Origin: Acidobacteriota bacterium
GTDB lineage: Bacteria; Acidobacteriota; Terriglobia; Terriglobales; Acidobacteriaceae
Direction: 5' to 3'
Length of the DNA: 64,000 bases
Assembly: GCA_018268895.1 (NCBI GenBank)
Contig: JAFDVP010000007.1
Span: forward strand, 496,001-560,000
Shown here: positions 24,532 through 33,009 of the stretch, piece by piece
How positions within the stretch are numbered: the first letter of the stretch is position 1
Layout: every line of letters begins with the position of its first letter
The notes under the pieces: generated by a model
What the model saw: the letters and a program-made list of their open reading frames with translations, nothing else
Database searches by the model: none
What the model was told of the DNA's origin: nothing
Program-made: the position numbers and the translations under genes

Positions 24532-25512
24532 TCAGGGAAGGATGACGCATGGGCCGTCGGCGGTCTCGTGCTTGACCGCTTGCAATGCCTCGTTTGCCTG
24601 GTCGAGCGCGAAGGTGCGCACGCGGGGGCGAATGCCGATCTGGTGCGCGAGAGCAAGGAAGTCTCGTGCGTCGGCGCGGGTCATGTTGGCGATGGAGCGT
24701 ATCTGCCGCTCGCCCCAGAGCAAGTTGTCGTAGTCGAAGGCGGGCATCTGGTCGAGGTGGATGGCGTTGATGGCGACGACGCCCCCCTTGCGCAGGCTCG
24801 ACAGCGCGGCGACGACGACGGCGCCGGACGGCGCGAAGGTGATGGCGCGGTCGAGCGCGACGGGCGGGCGGTCGTTCTCTGCGCCGACCCAGGTTGCGCC
24901 GAGCGCAGCGGCCTGTGCGCGGTGCTGCTCGCCGCGCGTGGAGACGTAGACCTCGCACCTCCAGTGTTGAAGAACTTCGATCGCAAGCGAGGCCGATGCT
25001 CCAAAGCCGAAGAGGCCGACGCGCTCGCCGGGCTGTGTGCCCGCGACACGAAGGCTGCGGAAGCCGATGATTCCGGCGCAGAGCAGCGGGGCGAGATGCT
25101 TCGGTTCAGCGTCTTCTGGCAGCGGGAAGGCGAAGTCGCTGCGGACGAGCGCGTATTCGGCATAGCCACCGTCGACCGAGTAGCCGGTGAAGGCGATGTT
25201 GTCGCAGAGGTTCTCTTCGCCGCGTTTGCAGAAGGGGCAGGTGCCGTCGGCGCCGCCGATCCAGGAGACTCCGGCGCGTGAGCCGATAGGCAGTCCTTCC
25301 GTCGCGCCGTCTACGACCTCGCCGACGATCTGGTGGCCGGGGATGAGCGGGTCGCGCAGCGTCGATAGATCGTGCTCGAAGATGTGCAGGTCGGTGCGGC
25401 AGACTCCGCAAGCGAGCACGCGGAGCAGGGTGTGCCCGGGAAGAACGGCGGGACGAGGGACGTCTTCGATGGCGAGTGCGATGGCGGAGGCGCGGAGGAC
25501 GGCGGCTTTCAT
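24532..25512 (-). CDS. Zinc-dependent alcohol dehydrogenase (MDR superfamily)
   Basis: The 326-residue enzyme should oxidise or reduce an alcohol/aldehyde pair with NAD(P). Catalytic-zinc residues are Cys35 (ACGVCRTDLH), His60 and Glu65 (GHQIVGEV) and Cys145 (LLCAGIIG); the Rossmann motif is VGLFGFGASA. The structural-zinc lobe is GTCPFCKRGEENLC, with Cys92, 95 and 103, but the first of the usual four Cys is Asp89. The family member resembles the AdhA group. ATG at 25512 follows GGGAG. The gene is 35 bases from the VapC stop on the same strand; cotranscription is possible. The Asp could still act as a ligand. Confidence 0.88.
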   Translation of the reverse strand: MKAAVLRASAIALAIEDVPRPAVLPGHTLLRVLACGVCRTDLHIFEHDLSTLRDPLIPGHQIVGEVVDGATEGLPIGSRAGVSWIGGADGTCPFCKRGEENLCDNIAFTGYSVDGGYAEYALVRSDFAFPLPEDAEPKHLAPLLCAGIIGFRSLRVAGTQPGERVGLFGFGASASLAIEVLQHWRCEVYVSTRGEQHRAQAAALGATWVGAENDRPPVALDRAITFAPSGAVVVAALSSLRKGGVVAINAIHLDQMPAFDYDNLLWGERQIRSIANMTRADARDFLALAHQIGIRPRVRTFALDQANEALQAVKHETADGPCVILP

Positions 25513-25547
25513 CGATGTGCTCCCTCATTCGCAGTGAACGCAAATGC

Positions 25548-25988
25548 TTAGTCAGGGTTGATCTTCAGGCCGACGGTTTGCGCCAGCTTTCTTTGCTGGC
25601 GGTCGAAGCTGTAGAAAGAGCCGGCTCCAAATTCGAGCGCTGCGGCGATATGGAGCAAGTCGGCTGTTCTCGTCCCAAGGCGGGCGGTTGTCTGCAGAGA
25701 GAGCTGCCGCGCACGTGCAAACGCAGTGTCTGCAAGAGGGGACAGGCGAAAGATACCGTCTCGCAGGTCGCCTTCGAAGTCATTGCGCGAAGAGCGCGCC
25801 TGCGCCGCCGTAATCTCTTTGCGAAAAACGCGGAGCTCAAGCGCATTGAACAGCTCCAGCTCGCACAGGGTCGAAAGATAAAACCCGGCGTTTTTGGTGG
25901 ACATTGCCTGCGCAGCTTTCGCGGAGTTTCCATCGAGGCTGTAGAGCGAAACCAGGAGACTGGTATCCACATAGATATTCAGCTTCAA
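25548..25988 (-). CDS. vapC: PIN-domain toxin, VapC family
   Basis: The 146-residue product is a PIN-domain RNase of the type that cleaves tRNA or rRNA. Acidic residues expected at the metal site are visible: Asp8 in IYVDTS, Glu in LCELELFNA, Asp in TRTADLLHI and Asp in YSFDRQQ. The start is TTG; it overlaps the antitoxin stop as TTGA, the usual coupling of a vapBC pair. The RNA target is unknown. Confidence 0.9.
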   Translation of the reverse strand: MKLNIYVDTSLLVSLYSLDGNSAKAAQAMSTKNAGFYLSTLCELELFNALELRVFRKEITAAQARSSRNDFEGDLRDGIFRLSPLADTAFARARQLSLQTTARLGTRTADLLHIAAALEFGAGSFYSFDRQQRKLAQTVGLKINPD

Positions 25989-26233
25989 TAGCGTCCCCGG
26001 TCTTCAGCAACGAGTTCGGCGCCGCTGAGAGGCAGTTTTTTGCCGCCATAGTTGGCGCGGAGCCGCTTCAGGAAGTCCGGCATCGCAGCCGTGCCGGTCG
26101 TCTCAGGCGACAGGCGTGCAATAACGCGACGCCGCTTCGTGATCTCGATCTCCTGACCTTGCTGGAGCAGTCGCTCAATCTTGCCGAAGTCGTAACGAAG
26201 CTCGCGAATGGAGGCTGTCTTCATGTGATTCAT
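25985..26233 (-). CDS. vapB: Antitoxin of the VapBC pair (Phd/YefM-like prevent-host-death fold)
   Basis: The 82-residue product has an N-terminal DNA-binding region (KTASIRELRYDFGKIERLL) and EITKRRRVIARLSP typical of the Phd/YefM or type II antitoxin group, and a C-terminal tail that should wrap the toxin. Overlap of its stop with the toxin start indicates coupled translation. The first ATG (26233) is used; ATG at 26224 (MKTASI) is the other option. Autoregulation with the toxin is expected for the family. It is the last minus-strand gene before a convergent-free gap to the beta-lactamase. Confidence 0.87.
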   Translation of the reverse strand: MNHMKTASIRELRYDFGKIERLLQQGQEIEITKRRRVIARLSPETTGTAAMPDFLKRLRANYGGKKLPLSGAELVAEDRGRY

Positions 26234-26260
26234 TTTAGCATCACTTAATCCATGGCTCTG

Positions 26261-27112
26261 CTAATTGGCGACGGCGGCGAGGCGCGCAACTCCCGCGTGG
26301 ATGGCGTTGCGCTCATCCGTGGTAAGCGGGGTTTCAGTGAGGTACGAGGCGATGAGGATGGGTCTGGCGTTGTTCGGCGGATAGAGCACGCCGATGTCGT
26401 TGTTCGAGCCGTGGTCGCCTGCGCCGGTCTTGTCGGCGACCTTCCAGCCCGCGGGGAGTCCGGCAACGAACTTCGCCTTGCCGGTGGTGTTGGCGAGCAT
26501 CCAGCCGGTGAGTTGCTGGCGCGACGCCGGTTTGAGGACGTTGCCGAAGAGGACCTTCTGGAGGTTGCCGAGCATGGCAAGAGGCGTGGTCGTGTCGCGC
26601 GGGTCGCCGGGGGTGCTCTCGTTGAGCGAGGTCTCGTTGCGGTCGAGCCGCGTCATGGTGTCGCCGATGGAGCGGGCGAAGGCAGTGACGGCGGGCGGGC
26701 CTCCGAAGCTGGCGAGCAGCAGGTTGGCGGCGGTGTTGTCGCTGAGGGTGAGCATGGCGGCGGTCAACTCGGCTACGGTCATGCTGCCGCCGGCGTGTTT
26801 CTCCGTCTCGGGCGAGTACGCTACGAGATCGCTCTTGGCATAGCTGATCGCGCGGTCGAGGTGCTCCCTGCCCTGGTCGACGCGTCGGAGGACGATGGCG
26901 GCCGCGAGAAACTTGAAGGTGCTGCACATGGGGAAGCGCTCGTTGGCGCGCTGCGTGATGTAGCGGCCTGACGGCAGCAGAATGGCCACGCCGAGGCGGC
27001 CCCTGCTCTTCTGTTCGAGAGCCGCGAGTTCGATGGACTCCTCGGCGAGGAGCGCGCGGGCATTGACAGCGGCGGCGGCGATAGAGGCGATGGCGGAACG
27101 GCGGGTGAGCAT
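26261..27112 (-). CDS. bla: Class A beta-lactamase
   Basis: The 283-residue enzyme should hydrolyse beta-lactams in the periplasm. All class A motifs are present (numbering from the ATG): CSTFK with nucleophile Ser64 and Lys67, SDN at 124-126, Glu160 in NETSLNE (the E166 equivalent), and KTG at 228-230. The N-terminal signal LTRRSAIASIAAAAVNARALLA has a twin Arg and may use Tat. A Cys precedes the nucleophile, but there is Gly rather than Cys at the position after KTGA, so no carbapenemase-type disulfide is evident. The ATG at 27112 is used since the preceding codon is GTG. Spectrum cannot be read from sequence. Confidence 0.92.
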   Translation of the reverse strand: MLTRRSAIASIAAAAVNARALLAEESIELAALEQKSRGRLGVAILLPSGRYITQRANERFPMCSTFKFLAAAIVLRRVDQGREHLDRAISYAKSDLVAYSPETEKHAGGSMTVAELTAAMLTLSDNTAANLLLASFGGPPAVTAFARSIGDTMTRLDRNETSLNESTPGDPRDTTTPLAMLGNLQKVLFGNVLKPASRQQLTGWMLANTTGKAKFVAGLPAGWKVADKTGAGDHGSNNDIGVLYPPNNARPILIASYLTETPLTTDERNAIHAGVARLAAVAN

Positions 27113-27296
27113 CACGATGAGAGCGATTTTATGCGCGCGCCGTTGTGGAAGCAGTGTGGATTGCGCGGAGAGCTATAAGCAACGCCGCAGGTTTTTGAGC
27201 GATTGACGGACTGCGAGTTACGGCCGCACGAACTTATTGGTAAAACGGATGGATGATTCTGCGCCGCCTGAACTCGTTACGCTGTATTCGAAACAC

Positions 27297-27385
27297 GATA
27301 GAGCGGGCCTTCAGCCCTGTTCGACCATGCTGGACTGAAACCTGGGGCCGCGCCCCAGGCCGGTATTGGATGGGCCTTCGGCCCT
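27297..27385. repeat. REP-like repeat, type B copy 1 (overlaps the start of the GH76 gene)
   Basis: The element runs from GAGCGGGCCTTCAGCCCT, through CTGGGGCCGCGCCCCAGG, to ATGGGCCTTCGGCCCT. The last part contains the ATG used by the GH76 gene. The same three-hairpin layout is present at 50573-50667, and in disrupted form at 28551-28760. Confidence 0.8.
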
Positions 27386-28518
27386 CAAGGGCTCTCGTCT
27401 ACACCTTTGTGAGAACAGCTGTCGTCATCTGGTTTGCGACAACCGCTGCCTGCATAGCGCAGACCTCGCCGAAAGAAGCTCGCCATCGGGCGGAGCTTGG
27501 CGTCAGTGCGTTGCAGCAGTGGTACAACCAGGCGACCGGGCTCTACAACACGACGGGCTGGTGGAACTCGGCGAACGCGATTACTGCGATTACCGACTCC
27601 ATGCGGGTGAGCGGATCGAAGAGGTACGTCAGCATGCTTGCGAATACGTACAAGCAGGCGCAGGTTGATGTTCCGAAAGAGCGGCGCACCGACGCGAAGA
27701 GGGAGATGACCGGCTTTCCCGGCTTCCTCAACAAGTATTACGACGATGAGGGCTGGTGGGCGCTGGCGTGGATCGATGCCTACGACCTGACCCGCGACGC
27801 GCGGTATCTGGCGATGGCGCAGTCGATCTTCGACGATATGGCCGGTGGCTGGGACGAGACCTGCGGCGGCGGCATCTGGTGGAGCAAGGACCGCAAGTAC
27901 AAGAACGCCATCGCCAATGAGCTGTTTCTTTCGGTGGCCGCACACCTTGCCATGCGCGGGCGGCCAGCCGAGCGGGAGAAGTATGCCACATGGGCCGGGA
28001 GGGAGTGGCAGTGGTTTCGCGGCTCGGGGATGATCAACGGCGATCACCTGATCAACGATGGGCTCACCATCGATGCCGCGGCGGGTGTCTGCAGCAACAA
28101 CAAAAAGACGGTGTGGACGTACAACCAGGGCGTTGTGCTGGGAGGGCTGGCGGAGTGGTCGAAGTCGCCGGGTCACGCCGCAGTCGTGGACGACGCGAAG
28201 AAGATCGCGGACGCCGCGCTGACTCACCTCACGGACGGGGACGGCGTCCTGCACGACGTCTGCGAGCCGAAGTGCGGCGCCGACGGCATCCAGTTCAAAG
28301 GCATTTTTATGAGGAATCTCAGTGCGTTGAATGCGGTTTCGCCCGAGGCCCGCTATAGCAAATCCTTTGCGGTCAATGCGGATTCGATCTGGACGAGGAA
28401 CCGCACGCCGCAGAATACGTTTGGGACGGTGTGGTCCGGGCCAGTGACTGCTCCGGATGCGGGAACGCAGAGTTCGGCGGTGGATGCGCTGGTGGCGGCG
28501 ATTCCGGTGAAAAAGTAA
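27370..28518 (+). CDS. Secreted glycoside hydrolase family 76 (alpha-1,6-mannanase type)
   Basis: The 382-residue product is an (alpha/alpha)6-barrel hydrolase with the GH76 Asp pair in YYDDEGWWALAW (Asp125, Asp126), plus IWWSKDRKYKNAIANELF, LNDG-like and GICSN-type motifs (GVCSNNKKTVWTYNQG). It should cut alpha-1,6-mannan, such as that of fungal walls. A signal peptide (VRTAVVIWFATTAACIAQ) follows. The ATG at 27370 sits inside a REP-like repeat; no ribosome-binding site is seen, and GTG at 27409 is an alternative. An upstream ORF extends through the whole repeat but codes for no sensible N terminus. Confidence 0.83.
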   Translation: MGLRPSRALVYTFVRTAVVIWFATTAACIAQTSPKEARHRAELGVSALQQWYNQATGLYNTTGWWNSANAITAITDSMRVSGSKRYVSMLANTYKQAQVDVPKERRTDAKREMTGFPGFLNKYYDDEGWWALAWIDAYDLTRDARYLAMAQSIFDDMAGGWDETCGGGIWWSKDRKYKNAIANELFLSVAAHLAMRGRPAEREKYATWAGREWQWFRGSGMINGDHLINDGLTIDAAAGVCSNNKKTVWTYNQGVVLGGLAEWSKSPGHAAVVDDAKKIADAALTHLTDGDGVLHDVCEPKCGADGIQFKGIFMRNLSALNAVSPEARYSKSFAVNADSIWTRNRTPQNTFGTVWSGPVTAPDAGTQSSAVDALVAAIPVKK

Positions 28519-28877
28519 CTGTGCCTGCGAACTTAAGCAGTTCCGCAAAAGCCGTAGAGCGGGCCTTCAGAGGGTGCTAAAAAGTGCCTCAAGGAGCGAA
28601 AGCTGCACCTCAGGGTTAAAGCCCACTGATCGTGCGGCAGTTACGGCACGGCTGAAGCCGTGCCCTTAAGAAAAGCCGAGCTTTTTCGGCACCCGCCTCA
28701 GCCCTCAAATCGTGGTGTTGGACTCAAGCCTGGGGTTGCCTAGGCTGGTATGTACGGGTCTTTGGCCTTCGATGCTGCCCTCTGTCCCCTTTCATTCGAC
28801 GGCCCTGGCAGGGAAAGTCTGAGTTTGACGGTAAAATAACAGGGTTGCGGAAAATTTGATTCAGGACGGCAGGGCAG
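28519..28877. other. Repeat-filled spacer
   Basis: The 359 bases between the GH76 gene and the hypothetical at 28878 contain a type B REP-like repeat split by a MITE-like element (28571-28697). No gene was found. AT-rich sequence just upstream of 28878 may include a promoter but no clear pair of hexamers could be assigned. Confidence 0.6.
28571..28697. mobile_element. MITE-like element nested in a type B repeat
   Basis: A 127-base unit bounded by GGGTGCTAAAAAG (28572-28584) and CTTTTTCGGCACCC (28681-28694), which are near-perfect inverted ends with one extra base. TCAG flanks both sides (28567-28570 and 28698-28701), like a target duplication, and joins the two halves of the type B repeat when the unit is removed. 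An inner hairpin GGCACGGCTGAAGCCGTGCC also occurs, in part, at 51809-51822. Confidence 0.75.
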
Positions 28878-29810
28878 ATGAGCACAGGTGCGCAGACGGT
28901 ATTGGCGGGACAGGTTGAAGCGGCGGCGAAGGCGGCCGGGCTGGTAGTGGTTGCGGTGGAGGAGGGCAAGGACTTTTCGGGCGGGCCGACGACGCGGTTT
29001 ACGCTGGGGCTGGCCTCGAACCCTGCCCGGAAGCAGACGCTGGAGCTGAGCGCGTCCTTCGACTTCTCGCAGGGGCCGCTGAAGGGCGTGGTTGAGAGCT
29101 ACCTGAAGGAGTCGGCCACCCGCCTGAAGAACCCGCGTCCGGACTGTTACATCACGCTGCACGGCCTGCCGCTGAGCTTCGGAAAGTATGAGTGGCCGTT
29201 CCACGCCTCCACCTCGGGCGCGGACACCTACATCGTCCACGGCGAGGCGCGTCTTGAGGACGGCAACGAGAGTGTGCTGCACGCCAAGGTCGCGGCTTCG
29301 ATGACGGTTACGTTCGCCGAGGTCGTGGCCGCGCTGGAGCAGCCGTTTGCCGAGAGCTTCATCTACAACGCCGTGCGCAAGACGACGGACCAGGGGCAGT
29401 TGGAGCTGGTGAAGAGCGGCAACCGCCAGCCGGTGCCGGTGACGACGCGCTACTACAGCTCCAAGCAGAAGCGCTTCATCTTCAACGACACGACGGACGC
29501 GCAGCGGCAGCAGTTCCTTGCGGCCAAGGCCTTCTGGCTGTCGGGTGTGCTGGGCGGCGGCGAGCCGGTATGGCTGGCCGATCCGCGCGACGCGCAGTAC
29601 CTGAATACGACGGTTGAGGATTTGAAGAAGGTTGCGGCGACGGTCGCGCACGAGGGCATCATCCGCCTGGCCCAGGATACGGAGTTTGCTACGCCGACGG
29701 AGGCGCTGATGGGCCATCGCGACGGGTATCTCCAGGAGCTGGACGCGGCGCTCAAGTTCATTAAGCCCTCGTTCAACGAAGAGATGCGCGCCGGCCACAC
29801 GAATATGTAA
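28878..29810 (+). CDS. Hypothetical protein, soluble
   Basis: The 310-residue product is not recognised. It has no signal peptide or membrane helix and mixes beta-rich parts (TTRFTLGLASNPARKQTLEL, ITLHGLPLSFGKYEWPFHAS) with a helical C-terminal third. The codon usage is like neighbours and the ORF is clean, so it is a real gene. Start ATG has only a weak purine-rich site. A terminator lies 76 bases after its stop. It may be specific to Acidobacteria, but this cannot be checked here. Confidence 0.62.
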   Translation: MSTGAQTVLAGQVEAAAKAAGLVVVAVEEGKDFSGGPTTRFTLGLASNPARKQTLELSASFDFSQGPLKGVVESYLKESATRLKNPRPDCYITLHGLPLSFGKYEWPFHASTSGADTYIVHGEARLEDGNESVLHAKVAASMTVTFAEVVAALEQPFAESFIYNAVRKTTDQGQLELVKSGNRQPVPVTTRYYSSKQKRFIFNDTTDAQRQQFLAAKAFWLSGVLGGGEPVWLADPRDAQYLNTTVEDLKKVAATVAHEGIIRLAQDTEFATPTEALMGHRDGYLQELDAALKFIKPSFNEEMRAGHTNM

Positions 29811-29886
29811 TGGAACAACGCTCAGCCTCGGCCTGGAAGAGTCATCGGGTGGAGCCGTTCTGATACAAAGGATGAGATAGAAGAGG

Positions 29887-29910
29887 GTCCCTTGATAAGG
29901 GACCTTTTTC
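29887..29910 (+). terminator. Rho-independent terminator after 28878-29810
   Basis: GGTCCCTT pairs with AAGGGACC over a 3-base GAT loop (29887-29905), followed by a T-run at 29906-29910. It separates the hypothetical gene from the GH31 gene. Confidence 0.85.
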
Positions 29911-29943
29911 TTTGCTTCTGGCAAGGATCGGGGAGTCGCGGGA

Positions 29944-32196
29944 ATGACGTTTGGGTGGCACAGGGCAATGGGCGCGCTGCTGGTGGCGGCAGCTTCGGTG
30001 ATGGCGATGGCGCAGGATGTCGCACCGGGCGCGGCGGTTCCGGCGCCGGCAGGCCGAGCGTCCGAGGCCGCGGTGGAGGGGCTGGTTCGCAGGGATGTGA
30101 ACACGCTCGCGCTTACATTGCCCGGCGGCGGGACGCTGGAGCTTGGCGACTTCGAGTTCGAGGGCGCCTCGGTGCCTACCGGCAAGGTGCACCTCAAGCA
30201 GCTCTCGCCCGGCGTCTTCGAGGTGACGAGTGTTGCCTACACGGTGGGCTACTGGCGTTTTCGTGTTCGCGATAACGCAAGCTACTACGGCTTGGGCGAG
30301 CGCTTCAACGAGCTGAACCACTCGCACACGATCGTGCGCAACGTCTCCACCGACAACGGAGGCGCGAAGGGCGGCTCGACGTACAAGGCGATGCCCTTCT
30401 ACATGAGCACGACAGGCTACGGGCTGTGGGTGGATACGACTTCGGATGCGACCTTCGACATGAATGCGTCGGATGAGCGTGAGGTGATCGTCGACGAGCC
30501 GGCGGAGAAGCTGCGCATCGTGCTGTTCACCGGGCCGGAGTTTCCGAAGATCCTCGACCGTTTTACCACGCTTGCGGGGCGGCCGGTGCTTCCGCCGTAC
30601 TGGGCGTTCGCTCCGTGGATCAGCCGCGACTACCACCAGAACGACGCGCAGGTGAAGGAAGACGTGGACAGGACGCGCGCCGAGGGGATTCCGGCGAGCG
30701 TCATCATGATCGACTCGCCGTGGGCGACAGCCTATAACAGTTACAAATTCAACCCGAAGCAGTTTGCGGATGCCCCGGGGCTGGTGAAGTACATCCACTC
30801 GAACGGCTACAAACTGGTGCTGTGGCACACGCCGTGGATCAACTCGAAGTCCGATCCTCCGCATGAGAAGGGGTTCGAGGGCAAGATCGCCGCGAAGTCG
30901 GAGAACTACGACGAGGCTGCGGGCAACGGCTTCTTCGTGAAGAACCTCGACGGCAGCCCCTACGTCGGGCGTTGGTGGAAGGGCGAAGGATCGCTGATCG
31001 ACTTCACCAATCCTTCGGCGAAGCGCTGGTGGCAGGACCAGGTGCGGCAGGCGATTGCAGCTGGCGCGGACGGCTTCAAGGACGACGACGCCGAGGGCAG
31101 CTTCGTGGCAGGCCCGGTGAAGTTCGCAGACGGCAGCGACCCGCGCACGATGCGCAACAAGTATGCGGTGCTCTACAACAACGCGATGGAGGAGTTGGTG
31201 CAGAAGGATCTGAAGGGCAATGGCGTGCTCTTCTGCCGCAGCGTGACGCAGGGCGCGAACGGTCTGGGTCTGTTGTGGGGAGGCGACAACGAGGCAAGCT
31301 TCTCGACCGAGAATGGCCTGCCGACTGTTGTGACGGCGGGCCTCGGCGCGGGCATGAGCGGTATGCCGCTGTGGACCGCCGACCTTGGCGGTTACGAGGC
31401 GACGCCGTCGACCCCCGACCCGGTGCTGTTTCAACGCTGGACGGAGTACGCGGCGTTCTCGCCGACGATGGAGGTCATCTCGTCGAAGAATGTCGGCCCG
31501 TGGAGTTACGGCGATCAGGCGCTGGCGACATTTAAGAAGTACGCCGTGCTGAACATGAGCCTTTTTCCGTATCGCTACGCCGTGGTGCAGGAGGCGGCGA
31601 AGACCGGGATGCCGATCATGCGCGCGCTGGCGCTGGTCTATCAGAACGATGAGCGCGCGCGCCGCGTGAAGGATGAGTATCTCTTCGGTCCCGATCTTCT
31701 GGTCGCGCCTGTGGTGAATGAGGGCACGCATCGCGTAGTGTACCTGCCGCAGGGCGAGTGGGTCGATTACTGGACGGGGACGCACATCACGGGCGGCAGG
31801 ACGATCGAAGTGGATGCAGCAATCGGGCAGATTCCTGTGTATGCGCGCGCTGGTGCGGTGATCCCGAAGATTCCCGAGGATGTGATGACGCTGGTTCCAC
31901 CGTCAGAGAGCGGCAATACGGCGGTGAAGTCGATGGACGACCGCCGCGTGTATGAGTTGATCGACGGCGGAGGAGCGTCGTCGCTGACGGATTTCGAGGG
32001 CAGGAGGCTTGAGCGCGGCGCGGGATCGCTGAAGATCGAAGGCGGCGAACCAGCGCGCGCGATCGTGCGCTGGCGGTCCACGCATCCGCACAACGCTACT
32101 GTCAACGGAGCGCCGGCGAAGCTGTCGACGAGTGAGGATGGCGAATCGTTCATCGAGTTCGACTATGCGAAGGAGAGTACGGTGGCGTGGCAGTAG
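29944..32196 (+). CDS. Secreted glycoside hydrolase family 31 (alpha-glucosidase/alpha-xylosidase type)
   Basis: The 750-residue product has a signal peptide (WHRAMGALLVAAASVMAMAQ), an N-terminal beta-sandwich, and the GH31 barrel. The likely nucleophile is Asp381 in GFKDDDAEG (in line with the KTDFGE motif of YicI) and the acid/base Asp448 in WGGDNEAS. A C-terminal beta domain follows from about 620. Exact specificity (alpha-glucosidase, alpha-xylosidase or other) cannot be read. The start ATG has no strong ribosome-binding site. With GH76 nearby it points to use of plant or fungal polysaccharides. Confidence 0.93.
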   Translation: MTFGWHRAMGALLVAAASVMAMAQDVAPGAAVPAPAGRASEAAVEGLVRRDVNTLALTLPGGGTLELGDFEFEGASVPTGKVHLKQLSPGVFEVTSVAYTVGYWRFRVRDNASYYGLGERFNELNHSHTIVRNVSTDNGGAKGGSTYKAMPFYMSTTGYGLWVDTTSDATFDMNASDEREVIVDEPAEKLRIVLFTGPEFPKILDRFTTLAGRPVLPPYWAFAPWISRDYHQNDAQVKEDVDRTRAEGIPASVIMIDSPWATAYNSYKFNPKQFADAPGLVKYIHSNGYKLVLWHTPWINSKSDPPHEKGFEGKIAAKSENYDEAAGNGFFVKNLDGSPYVGRWWKGEGSLIDFTNPSAKRWWQDQVRQAIAAGADGFKDDDAEGSFVAGPVKFADGSDPRTMRNKYAVLYNNAMEELVQKDLKGNGVLFCRSVTQGANGLGLLWGGDNEASFSTENGLPTVVTAGLGAGMSGMPLWTADLGGYEATPSTPDPVLFQRWTEYAAFSPTMEVISSKNVGPWSYGDQALATFKKYAVLNMSLFPYRYAVVQEAAKTGMPIMRALALVYQNDERARRVKDEYLFGPDLLVAPVVNEGTHRVVYLPQGEWVDYWTGTHITGGRTIEVDAAIGQIPVYARAGAVIPKIPEDVMTLVPPSESGNTAVKSMDDRRVYELIDGGGASSLTDFEGRRLERGAGSLKIEGGEPARAIVRWRSTHPHNATVNGAPAKLSTSEDGESFIEFDYAKESTVAWQ

Positions 32197-32292
32197 CAGC
32201 GTTTAAACGCGACCGCGCCAGGTCGTGTTGACATCTTCCCATCGCAGATGGAGGTGCGGCACCAATACGATTTGGCAATATGTCGCTACAAC

Positions 32293-32718
32293 CTAGGTCC
32301 TGGCGGCCAACGCGGCGCCGCAGTGCGGGCAGAAGACTGCGCCAGGTGTAAAGAGGCCTCCGCAGGCCGGGCAGGGAATACCGGGCATGGCCGCGGTGTA
32401 GAGCGGCGTCGGGCCGGCAAGTATCTGGGTGGCAATATAGGCTGCCTGTTGCGCGTTGTAGCGGCGTACGCGACCCGGCATCAGGAAGGCTTCGACGAAG
32501 CCGAGGATAGCGGGGATGCCGGTCCAGAACAGAAGGAGATAGAGTATCCCCAGTCCGTTGCGGCGAAGGTAAAACTGGTGGAGACCAAACGTGCCGAGAA
32601 ACAGCGCCAGCAGAACGCCGACGACCTCGTCGCGCCGGGCCTGCTCGAGCTCGGCGAAGAACCAGTCGCGTTGATGTGGGGTCATGCCTGTGGTGTAGAT
32701 AGAGTCGGTAAAGGTCAT
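32293..32718 (-). CDS. TM2-domain membrane protein with C-terminal zinc ribbon
   Basis: The 141-residue product has two membrane helices of a TM2 domain (about 31-48 and 57-79, with LGTFGLHQFYLRRNGLGILY linking them) and a C-terminal zinc-ribbon-like CPACG, then CPHCG at about 116-133. TM2 proteins are widespread and poorly understood. The ATG at 32718 was chosen since it begins directly before the soluble N-terminal segment; upstream in-frame codons read poorly. It is convergent with GH31. Confidence 0.82.
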   Translation of the reverse strand: MTFTDSIYTTGMTPHQRDWFFAELEQARRDEVVGVLLALFLGTFGLHQFYLRRNGLGILYLLLFWTGIPAILGFVEAFLMPGRVRRYNAQQAAYIATQILAGPTPLYTAAMPGIPCPACGGLFTPGAVFCPHCGAALAART

Positions 32719-33009
32719 GGACTTTCTGGCTCCTCTGGCCGGCGCCGTCAAAGTGATCTTTGAGCAGCCGGAAGCAGATACGCGAGGGGGCGAAGAAGAG
32801 TTCCATTGTCGCAACTCCGCTGGCATCTGTGCTTTAGCCAATTGCGGAGAACGAGGCGTCCGCCGCGCTGCTCCTCAGGCGACGGCGACGGTTTCAGTCG
32901 CCATTTACAGGTTGCCTTCCCTCTGCGTAGAGTTCCCTCTACCACTCCGCGCGTTCGAGGCAACGCGCAGAACGCGCCGGCGACTCTGAAGAAGTTCAGG
33001 AGGTTTCCC

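Noticed and set aside
26261..27112. Carbapenemase-type class A enzyme, because of Cys before the nucleophile
   Set aside because: The partner Cys after KTGA is absent (Gly), so the disulfide that marks KPC/NMC enzymes is not there.
29842..31785. 647-residue minus-strand ORF
   Set aside because: It is antisense to the GH31 gene, which has clear catalytic motifs; Arg/His-rich composition marks a shadow.
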